This document shows positions 1 to 5,896 of a stretch of 6,990 bases of DNA, piece after piece. Numbering within the stretch: the stretch's first letter is position 1; every line of letters begins with the position of its first letter. The DNA is from Firmicutes bacterium CAG:646. Lineage in GTDB: Bacteria > Bacillota > Clostridia > Lachnospirales > Lachnospiraceae. The DNA lies in assembly GCA_000432335.1 (NCBI GenBank), contig HF995333.1:1-6990 (forward strand). The letters are read 5' to 3'. The notes under the pieces were generated by a model. The model was not told the origin of the DNA. It worked only from the letters and a program-made list of their open reading frames with translations, and made no database searches. A program made the position numbers and the translations under genes.

Positions 1-90
1 CCGAAAAAGAATATACCGAATCTTATGGAATATGCGAAAATTTTGCGTGTGCAAAAGCGTGTAAAAGAATTGATTGGAGTGTGGTTGTAA
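1..90 (+). CDS. abiEi: AbiEi-type antitoxin, 3' end only (partial)
   Basis: Reading from base 1 gives 29 codons ending in TAA at 88-90, with the window cutting off everything upstream. The visible tail contains NIPNLMEYAKILRV followed by basic and hydrophobic residues. This resembles the C-terminal end of Firmicute AbiEi antitoxins of the AbiE type IV toxin-antitoxin family, in which AbiEi is a DNA-binding autorepressor that neutralises AbiEii. The assignment rests on this short tail and on the gene directly downstream, which is clearly AbiEii-like and starts in a TAATG overlap (stop 88-90, start 90-92). The winged-helix DNA-binding part would lie outside the window. A GGAG at 76-79 inside these last codons serves as the ribosome binding site of the next gene, so the two are probably translationally coupled. 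Confidence 0.72.
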   Translation, partial: PKKNIPNLMEYAKILRVQKRVKELIGVWL

Positions 91-767
91 TGGCAGATAT
101 AGCGGCGTCCGTTCTGGCAAAACTCAGAAATAAAGCAAAGGTTTCTGGCATCAGTTATCAGCAGTGTCTACAGCTTTTTATGCAGGAAGAATTTTTAAGA
201 AAACTTTCGAAATCTGGATATGATGATTTTCTGGTACTAAAAGGCGGTTTGTTTATCTACACTCTTACAAACTTTGAAAGCCGAGCCACCATTGATGTTG
301 ATTTTCTGCTCCGTGGATATTCAAATTCAATAAACAATGTTAAGGATTTGATTTGCAAAATAATTGATACACCGACAGGCAACGATTATATTGATATGAC
401 TGCAAAGGGCTTTGAGGAGATTTCTCCGCAGAGAAAGTATCACGGCATCAGCACACAGATTATCGGACGGATAAAGAATGTGCGAGTACCGTTCAATGTC
501 GATATAGGTGTAGGAGATGTTATCGTACCAAAGGCAGAACAGCGTAAAATCAATACGCAGCTTCCAGACTTTGAAGCTCCTGTAATCAAAACCTATTCCC
601 TTGAAAGTACCATAGCTGAAAAGTTTGATGCCATTCTGCAACGCTTTGAGCTGACGGGCAGAATGAAAGATTTTTACGATATTTATTATCTTTCAAGAAC
701 ATTCGATTTTGAGGGAGCAAAATTACAATCCGCTGTATTTGAGACCTTGCAGCGACGTGGCACTCCC

Positions 768-770
768 TAG
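768..770 (+). other. In-frame amber (TAG) codon in abiEii
   Basis: Codon 227 counted from ATG 90 reads TAG, flanked by CCC and GAC. Both sides are in the same frame and both resemble AbiEii, so this is a nonsense change rather than an indel. The corresponding family position is usually aromatic, consistent with a one-base change from TAT or TAC. Confidence 0.85.
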
Positions 771-818
771 GACCGAAATAGTTTTAAGCGTGTTGTCGCA
801 CTTGCCGAAGATGAGGAT

Positions 819-1007
819 ATGCAAAAGCGTTGGAAATATTTTTTGAAGAACATCAAAGATAATACGCTTGAGTTTTCTGTTGTGATAACGGAAATACAGA
901 CATTCCTTGAGCCTGTATTTAAAGCGATAGTGAATGAAGAAGAGTGGCTTGATTCTTGGAAAAGCCGCCATAATATGTGGATAACCAACCTAACGAAAGG
1001 TAAATGA
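819..1007 (+). other. Detached C-terminal fragment of AbiEii
   Basis: This 62-residue stretch starts at the first ATG downstream of the amber codon, in the same frame as the toxin. It contains helical, Trp-rich sequence (MQKRWKYFL, NEEEWLDSWKSR) typical of AbiEii C-termini. No good ribosome binding site precedes the ATG at 819, so it is more likely an untranslated remnant than an independent small gene. The codons between 771 and 818 (DRNSFKRVVALAEDED) also read as AbiEii sequence, showing that the homology crosses the stop without a frameshift. Its TGA (1005-1007) overlaps the start of the methyltransferase gene. Confidence 0.6.
995..1000 (+). promoter_or_regulatory. Candidate ribosome binding site of the methyltransferase gene
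   Basis: GAAAGG lies inside the last codons of abiEii. It is 3 bases from the ATG at 1004 and 12 bases from the in-frame ATG at 1013. Neither spacing is ideal, so the start cannot be fixed from this site alone. The ATGA overlap with the abiEii stop favours 1004 by coupling, while the longer spacing leaves 1013 possible; the difference is only three residues. Confidence 0.45.
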
Positions 1008-2914
1008 TACTAATGCAGCCAATAATAAAAGATATTATTTTATCAATTTCGGATGATGTTGTAAGTAATCTTACGCAATCTTTTGAAAAGACATACTATG
1101 GAAAAATGAATTACTCCAGTAAAAACACTATTCTTGATTCTGATAATAAACTTTTGAAAGAAACAATAGGATTCGAAATAGCATTTATTCATGTTATTAC
1201 ATACTTTTTGGCATATAGTATGAGCTGTTCGCATGAATATATGCATATACTAAATATTCTTGATACCGATAAATTATTTTCATGGTTTAAAATAAAAGAT
1301 AATAGTATGTTTTTACAATTAAATGATTGTAACATACCCACAGAAAAGGAAATATACGAATTAATAAATGAGCATGACAAATTTATTGATAAAGATGTTA
1401 AGAAAAAATTAGGACAGTTTTATACTCCCACAGGAATAGCAAAAAAAATGGTGTTTGAAGTTAGAAACGAGTTAAAAGATCTATCCGAACGAGATTTAGT
1501 GGTGGATCCTGCCTGTGGAACTGGTGTTTTTGTTGTAGAGACTGTTAAGCAGATGAGTGCTTTTCTTTCGTTTGATGAATTAATTAAGTTTGTTGAAAAC
1601 AACATGTTTGCCTACGATGTAAATCCTTTTTCGGTTATTGCAACGAAGATAAGTGTTTTAAATACATTGTTGGAGATAGCACCTGATAGCGTGCATAAAA
1701 ACAATCTTTTACTTGGTATTCCAGCACTAAATAATATAAAATGGAAAAATACAATTGTAGATAAAGAGGAAAAAGAATTTTCAATTATACTTGGCAATCC
1801 CCCCTATTTTAAATTAGATTCCAAAGCATTAAAGGATATAGATGGGTATGATGCCATAATATATGGTCAGCCAAATATATATTCTCTGTTTATGCATTGG
1901 GGAATATCTCATTTGCGTACCAATGGAACAATGAGTTTTATTGTACCTCAATCTATTCGTTCTGGGCTCTACTTTAAGAATCTTCGTGAGGAAATGAAAG
2001 AGTTGAGAATTAAATCAATATTACACATTGATTCGAGACAAAACATATTTGACAGAGCAGAACAAGCAGTTTTTATAATTTGTTTGCAAAACAAACCTGT
2101 ATGTAACACTAAAACTAGAATACAATTTATCAATGGCAATCAGAATGTGTTATCTGAATTTTCAATATCTCGTTCAAAATTAATGATGGGTAAAGATAAT
2201 AACTACATGTTTATTATTAACAAAAAATCTGAAATGTACGATGTATTGGAAAAAGTCTATAAGAATGGCACAACGCTATCTGTCAATGACTCATTAGTGA
2301 AATTCTCTAATGGTTTATTTGTATGGAATCAACATAAAGAATCACTCGCCGATTCATCTGATAAAGCTATACCAATTGTGTATGGTGGAGATGTTCAGCC
2401 TGTAAATTTCCAATTCATTACCTCTTGGGCTAACGATGAACGAAAGGCATTTGCGAGAATAACTGATAAAACTCGTCCTTATGTTTTATCGGGTAAGAGA
2501 TTATTGGTACAACGGACAACTAACTTTGAAAAGGACATACGATTAAAAGCATGTCTAATATCTGATGATTTTTTGGAAAATTATGATAGTTACTTTTTAG
2601 AAAATCACGTAAATTTCTTATGTTGCAACTCTGGAAAAGAAGAAATTTTAACGGATGAAATAATGTATTATTATTTGGGATTACTTAACTCAAAACTAAT
2701 AAATTATGTTTTTATAAGTAAAAGCGGTAATACGCAAGTATCGGCAAACGAATTGAATCTACTGCCATTTTCTAAAAATAATGTAAAAGATATTTCGGCA
2801 TTTGTATCAAAATATTTGTCAGAGTTAAGAGAACATCAAGAAGAATTGGATAGGCTTGTATGCGAAGCATATGATTTATCCGTTAATGAAATAAATATGA
2901 TTCTAGATTATTGA
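1004..2914 (+). CDS. N6-adenine DNA methyltransferase, Eco57I/TaqI-like (gamma class)
   Basis: This 636-residue protein is a SAM-dependent adenine-N6 DNA methyltransferase. Motif order is that of the gamma class: motif X G137-Q-F-Y-T-P142, the SAM-binding motif I D168-P-A-C-G-T-G174, and the catalytic motif IV N265-P-P-Y268. Residues 1 to about 130 form a mostly helical extension with no PD-(D/E)XK or other nuclease motif. Residues from about 380 onward, including SGNTQVSANELNLLPF from 574, resemble the TaqI-type target recognition region. At 636 residues it is shorter than fused type IIG enzymes (around 1000), so it is a stand-alone modification enzyme. Its start overlaps the broken abiEii by four bases, and the GHKL kinase gene follows after 12 bases. 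It most likely protects host DNA from the HNH nuclease encoded at the end of the operon. The target sequence cannot be predicted. DNA here is clearly more AT-rich than abiEii. Confidence 0.93.
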   Translation: MILMQPIIKDIILSISDDVVSNLTQSFEKTYYGKMNYSSKNTILDSDNKLLKETIGFEIAFIHVITYFLAYSMSCSHEYMHILNILDTDKLFSWFKIKDNSMFLQLNDCNIPTEKEIYELINEHDKFIDKDVKKKLGQFYTPTGIAKKMVFEVRNELKDLSERDLVVDPACGTGVFVVETVKQMSAFLSFDELIKFVENNMFAYDVNPFSVIATKISVLNTLLEIAPDSVHKNNLLLGIPALNNIKWKNTIVDKEEKEFSIILGNPPYFKLDSKALKDIDGYDAIIYGQPNIYSLFMHWGISHLRTNGTMSFIVPQSIRSGLYFKNLREEMKELRIKSILHIDSRQNIFDRAEQAVFIICLQNKPVCNTKTRIQFINGNQNVLSEFSISRSKLMMGKDNNYMFIINKKSEMYDVLEKVYKNGTTLSVNDSLVKFSNGLFVWNQHKESLADSSDKAIPIVYGGDVQPVNFQFITSWANDERKAFARITDKTRPYVLSGKRLLVQRTTNFEKDIRLKACLISDDFLENYDSYFLENHVNFLCCNSGKEEILTDEIMYYYLGLLNSKLINYVFISKSGNTQVSANELNLLPFSKNNVKDISAFVSKYLSELREHQEELDRLVCEAYDLSVNEINMILDY

Positions 2915-2921
2915 GGTGAGG
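2915..2921 (+). promoter_or_regulatory. Ribosome binding site of the double-GHKL kinase gene
   Basis: GGTGAGG starts directly after the methyltransferase stop (TGA 2912-2914) and sits 5 bases upstream of ATG 2927. It fixes that ATG as the start and leaves no room for a separate promoter, supporting co-transcription. Confidence 0.75.
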
Positions 2922-2926
2922 CATTT

Positions 2927-5386
2927 ATGAAAAAACTACAGTTTAAAACAAATTCCCGCCATATTAGCCAATTAGGGCGTGAGCTTGTTACAGATTTTGT
3001 TACAGCATTAGTGGAACTTATTAAAAACTCTTACGATGCGGATGCCTATGGTGTGAAAATCATTTTGGATAAACCCAATACCCCACAAAGCAGGATTGTT
3101 CTAATTGACACTGGTACAGGAATGACACAATCGGACTTCGAAAATAAGTGGATGGTAATTGGTACAAACAATAAAATTACTGAACCTTATACCCCTAAAG
3201 GTAGAAAAAAGGCAGGAAAAAAAGGTATTGGTAGATTTTCAGTTGAACGTTTAGCAGAAAAAGTTCAAATTTACTCATTTCCAGAATTTGAACCACCATA
3301 TAGAGTAGATATTAACTGGAATAGTTTTGAGGAAATAAATATTCCTGCATTGACCCAAAGAATTGGTATACTAAAAGACCATCAAGAATCTACAGCTGCA
3401 AAATTCATTTGTAATCAGCTTGAGTATTTTATGGTTACTGATAAGATTCTTCAAGAAGATAAAGATACTGTGGAATCGATACTTGGAACAAAAAGTTTTG
3501 AATACCCTATGTTTTATAAAAACGAAACACTCAGGCTGCTTGAAGATAAAGTCGTACCGATAATAAAGAAATATGAAGACATTGAATTACTGATTGGCGA
3601 TGTTTCAAGTTCATTGGATACTATAGATTCACAAAGCGAATCAGAAGTATTTACTATGCTTGAAGAGTTATATATTAAATTTAACTTATCTAAATCTCAA
3701 ACTGGTATGATTTTAATCATGGAAGGTTTGAGAGATGAATGGAAACAAAGAGATATCGACAAACTACAAAAAGAATTACGCTTATTAGTAGCTCCAGATT
3801 TTATCGAAAGCGACCCATTCAAAATTGAACTAGTTGCTCCCGAATTTAAAGTAGAGGATATTGTATTAGTCAATGAAATTCTTGACTTAAGATATGCAAA
3901 AATTGATGCTGAGATTTTTGATAATGCTCAAAAATCACGTATAACTTATAGTGATAAGGAAGGGAAAAATGACATCGTTGAGGAGAACTATGAAAAGCCT
4001 TTGTTATGTGGAAATCTGAAAGCGGAGATATACTTCTTCCTAAGAGACAGTGCAAATTTATCTGATGCCGAGTCTGGATATAATTTTAGATTTGCTCAAA
4101 GAATTCTAGACACGTATTGTGGCATTAAGATTTATCGAGATAATTTTAGAGTTAAGCCATACGGAGATATTGGGAATGATTGGCTCTTGCTTGACCAGAA
4201 AAAGGTAAAAGATACACACGGATATCTTGTGGGTAATAATCAGGTTATAGGTGTGGTTAAGATTGGGGATGAGACCAATCCTCTATTGATTGATGCGACC
4301 AACAGAGAAGGAATTATAGAAAATGAAGCTTACTCGCAGCTTGTCAGCTTTTTATCTAAATGTACAAATCTTATTAGTGATGTCAGAAGAAAGGCGTATT
4401 TGGCTGAGCAGGAAGAAATTCAAAAGCTTGCGGACGAAAAAAAGAAGATTGATTCCCAATTCGAAAACTTAAAAGAGCTATATAAGGAAGATGATTTTGT
4501 AAAACAAATCGGGAAATTATCTTCTAATGATGAAGAAGTTTCAGCTCAAAAAATTGATGAACTTCTGGAAACATATATTGCGCATACTGAAAAGAAGAAG
4601 CAAGGAATTGAAAAAATCCAAAATGATTATAATAGACACTATTCAGAAACGCAAAAAGCATATCAAGCAAAAATTGATTTTCAAGAAAGTGAATTGAATC
4701 TTTATAAAAATCTGGCGTCATTGGGCATGCTAACGGGATCATTTGGACATGAAACAAGTGACATTGTTAGCAGAATACAAACGAGTTTGCTTCTTGTTAA
4801 CCTTTATTTGGATAATGGTATGGATATAAACCAAATTAAAGATGTTGTATCTATTGTTAGTGGAGATTTTGACCGTATATATGCATACAGTAATTTAATT
4901 GTTAATTTTTTGCGCAAACGAAAGAGAACTATTGATTCAGAAATTAATCTCAGTAGTGCATTAAAAGAAGTTGGCGGTTTTTATCAAACCATAGTTAAGT
5001 CTTTTGATATCACTTTGAATTTTGTGTGTGAAGATACGATAGAATATAAAATTAAACAAATTGACTTTGAGTCCATTGTCATCAACATGATAACAAACGC
5101 TTTTGAGCAAGTTAAGGGACGAGAAAACCGTAAAATTACTGTTACTATTTCCCAGAGTGCTTCACATTTAATAATCTATTTTGAAGATTCGGGGGCGGGG
5201 GTTCCAGAAGGAAAAGAAAAAGAGATTTTTAGACCTTTTGAAACTACAAAAGAAAACGGAATTGGATTAGGATTGAATATTGTTAAAGATATTGTAGAAA
5301 AATATCATGGGGATATATCTGTTAAGCGTTCTGAAACTATGCTTGGAGCGAAATTTATTGTAACATTACCAAAAGGAGATGAGTAA
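2927..5386 (+). CDS. Soluble double-GHKL protein: MORC/MutL-like ATPase fused to a histidine-kinase core
   Basis: 819 residues with no signal peptide or membrane segment, so cytoplasmic. The N-terminal Bergerat ATPase resembles MORC/MutL/Hsp90: E30-L-I-K-N34-S-Y-D37-A38 (N box), D61-T-G-T-G65-M66, and G97-K-K-G100-I-G102-R103-F104. Residues about 370-480, with KPYGD at 410-414 and TNREG at 458-462, look like the S5-fold transducer that follows such domains. Residues about 110-370 are not recognised. A charged, heptad-like coiled coil spans about 490-600. It leads into LASLGML and G607-H608-E609, the phosphoacceptor box of a histidine-kinase dimerisation domain. A second GHKL domain follows: N720 and N724 (N box), D754-S-G-A-G758 (G1), IFRPF 767-771 (F box), and N777-G-I-G-L-G-L (G2). 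The probable role is an intracellular sensor kinase that phosphorylates the receiver encoded one base downstream. That it senses DNA is inference from MORC/MutL relatives and the methyltransferase neighbour. Confidence 0.88.
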   Translation: MKKLQFKTNSRHISQLGRELVTDFVTALVELIKNSYDADAYGVKIILDKPNTPQSRIVLIDTGTGMTQSDFENKWMVIGTNNKITEPYTPKGRKKAGKKGIGRFSVERLAEKVQIYSFPEFEPPYRVDINWNSFEEINIPALTQRIGILKDHQESTAAKFICNQLEYFMVTDKILQEDKDTVESILGTKSFEYPMFYKNETLRLLEDKVVPIIKKYEDIELLIGDVSSSLDTIDSQSESEVFTMLEELYIKFNLSKSQTGMILIMEGLRDEWKQRDIDKLQKELRLLVAPDFIESDPFKIELVAPEFKVEDIVLVNEILDLRYAKIDAEIFDNAQKSRITYSDKEGKNDIVEENYEKPLLCGNLKAEIYFFLRDSANLSDAESGYNFRFAQRILDTYCGIKIYRDNFRVKPYGDIGNDWLLLDQKKVKDTHGYLVGNNQVIGVVKIGDETNPLLIDATNREGIIENEAYSQLVSFLSKCTNLISDVRRKAYLAEQEEIQKLADEKKKIDSQFENLKELYKEDDFVKQIGKLSSNDEEVSAQKIDELLETYIAHTEKKKQGIEKIQNDYNRHYSETQKAYQAKIDFQESELNLYKNLASLGMLTGSFGHETSDIVSRIQTSLLLVNLYLDNGMDINQIKDVVSIVSGDFDRIYAYSNLIVNFLRKRKRTIDSEINLSSALKEVGGFYQTIVKSFDITLNFVCEDTIEYKIKQIDFESIVINMITNAFEQVKGRENRKITVTISQSASHLIIYFEDSGAGVPEGKEKEIFRPFETTKENGIGLGLNIVKDIVEKYHGDISVKRSETMLGAKFIVTLPKGDE
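5373..5378 (+). promoter_or_regulatory. Ribosome binding site that sets the receiver start at 5388
   Basis: AAGGAG lies within the last codons of the kinase gene. It directly abuts an ATG at 5379, leaving no spacer, but is 9 bases upstream of the in-frame ATG at 5388. The start at 5388 is therefore preferred. The placement makes receiver translation probably coupled to that of the kinase. Confidence 0.7.
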
Positions 5387-5387
5387 G

Positions 5388-5882
5388 ATGGATGAATTGA
5401 TTGGTTTGTTTATTGAAGACGAAGCTGCAAATGTTGACATATACACTCGACTTTTTGCTCTTGAAGGATTGAAACTTGATTGTCTAGATAAACTTCCATT
5501 AACAGTTGACAGCTATTATGATATTATTTTGGAGAAGAATGTAGATTTCTTAATTATTGACTTTCATTTAGAGAAACAGGTCACATATAAAGGGATAGAT
5601 GTGCTAAGAGAAATACGAAAACATGATAGTACAATCTATGCTGTTCTTTTAACCAACTATGAACTTGATGACTTTGCAGACCAGTTTGGTGATTATGACT
5701 ATGAGTTGCAAAAATCAGAAATTACTTCTCGATATAAAGATGTTGCAGAAAAGATAAAGAGAGCTTGCGGTTTAAGAAAAGAAAATTTGATGTATAGAGC
5801 TGTTGAAATCAAGCAACAACAAGATACCGAAACTATTCGATTATTACAAGAAATTAGCTCAAAGTTGGATGAAAAAAAATAA
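5388..5882 (+). CDS. Stand-alone response-regulator receiver protein with helical tail
   Basis: 164 residues from ATG 5388; an upstream in-frame ATG at 5379 would add three residues but lacks a spacer from its ribosome binding site. The receiver (CheY-like) fold carries all the expected sites: acidic pair E10-D11 after beta 1, phosphoacceptor D58 in FLIIDFHL, T89 in VLLTN, and K109 in LQKSEI. The fold ends around residue 130. What remains is a charged helical tail ending DEKK, with no helix-turn-helix or enzymatic output domain. It therefore probably acts by protein contact rather than as a transcription factor. It starts one base after the kinase stop, making that protein its likely phosphodonor, and the HNH nuclease gene follows after 14 bases. 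The last codons contain an A8 run directly before TAA; the -1 frame there is open into the nuclease gene, so a minor fusion product is conceivable. Confidence 0.88.
   Translation: MDELIGLFIEDEAANVDIYTRLFALEGLKLDCLDKLPLTVDSYYDIILEKNVDFLIIDFHLEKQVTYKGIDVLREIRKHDSTIYAVLLTNYELDDFADQFGDYDYELQKSEITSRYKDVAEKIKRACGLRKENLMYRAVEIKQQQDTETIRLLQEISSKLDEKK
5873..5879 (+). other. Candidate slippery heptamer A AAA AAA before the receiver stop
   Basis: The receiver ends GAT GAA AAA AAA TAA. Positions 5873-5879 thus form A_AAA_AAA in the zero frame, immediately followed by the stop. A -1 shift would read ATA ACA GAG GAT GTC ATT and enter the HNH gene at its ATG, in frame and without a stop. The A8 run (5872-5879) could also support transcriptional slippage. 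No clear stimulatory stem-loop or upstream Shine-Dalgarno was found, and Lys-rich ends are common in AT-rich genomes, so this remains a candidate. Confidence 0.35.
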
Positions 5883-5883
5883 C

Positions 5884-5889
5884 AGAGGA
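5884..5889 (+). promoter_or_regulatory. Ribosome binding site of the HNH nuclease gene
   Basis: AGAGGA sits 7 bases upstream of ATG 5897, within the 14-base gap after the receiver stop. It supports independent initiation of the HNH protein at 5897, as well as co-transcription with the receiver. Confidence 0.7.
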
Positions 5890-5896
5890 TGTCATT

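Larger units (their letters stand above)
90..1007 (+). pseudogene. abiEii: AbiEii-type nucleotidyltransferase toxin, interrupted by an amber codon
   Basis: The ATG at 90 has GGAG ten bases upstream and overlaps the antitoxin stop; an in-frame GTG at 81 is less likely. Translation gives 226 residues to TAG at 768-770. The frame then stays open for 78 more codons to TGA at 1005-1007, making 304 sense codons, close to full AbiEii length. Motifs of the AbiEii/AbiGii (DUF1814) nucleotidyltransferase family are visible: K51-G-G, a T67-I-D69-V-D71 metal-binding pair, A176-E-K178-F-D180, and R191-M-K193-D194-F-Y-D197. AbiEii toxins transfer nucleotides and block growth; related MenT enzymes act on tRNA. 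The amber codon follows RRGTP, where family members usually continue with an aromatic residue, so a Tyr (TAT/TAC) to TAG change is the simplest explanation. All catalytic motifs precede the stop, so a C-terminally shortened product could be made, but it lacks the helical C-terminal region. A sequencing error or amber readthrough is also possible. Confidence 0.85.

Noticed and set aside
81..89. GTG at 81 as the start of the AbiEii gene
   Set aside because: It is too close to the GGAG at 76-79, while ATG 90 has proper spacing and the typical TAATG coupling overlap.
949..976. Possible promoter for the methyltransferase (TTGATT with TAATAT, 16 bases apart)
   Set aside because: Each box matches consensus at only four of six positions and lies in AT-rich coding sequence; too weak to list as a feature.
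1004..2914. Type IIG restriction-modification fusion enzyme
   Set aside because: The protein is too short and its N-terminus shows no nuclease motif.
2912..2929. Methyltransferase and kinase genes are in the same frame across TGA, suggesting readthrough fusion
   Set aside because: The kinase has its own strong ribosome binding site and ATG; same-frame placement has a one-in-three chance and nothing suggests UGA readthrough.
4079..4152. Short direct repeat ATAATTTTAGA occurring twice
   Set aside because: Eleven AT-rich bases within coding sequence about 60 bases apart; readily explained by chance.
5379..5387. ATG at 5379 as the receiver start
   Set aside because: The AAGGAG site ends at 5378, leaving no spacer; ATG 5388 has a 9-base spacer and the receiver fold begins normally from it.
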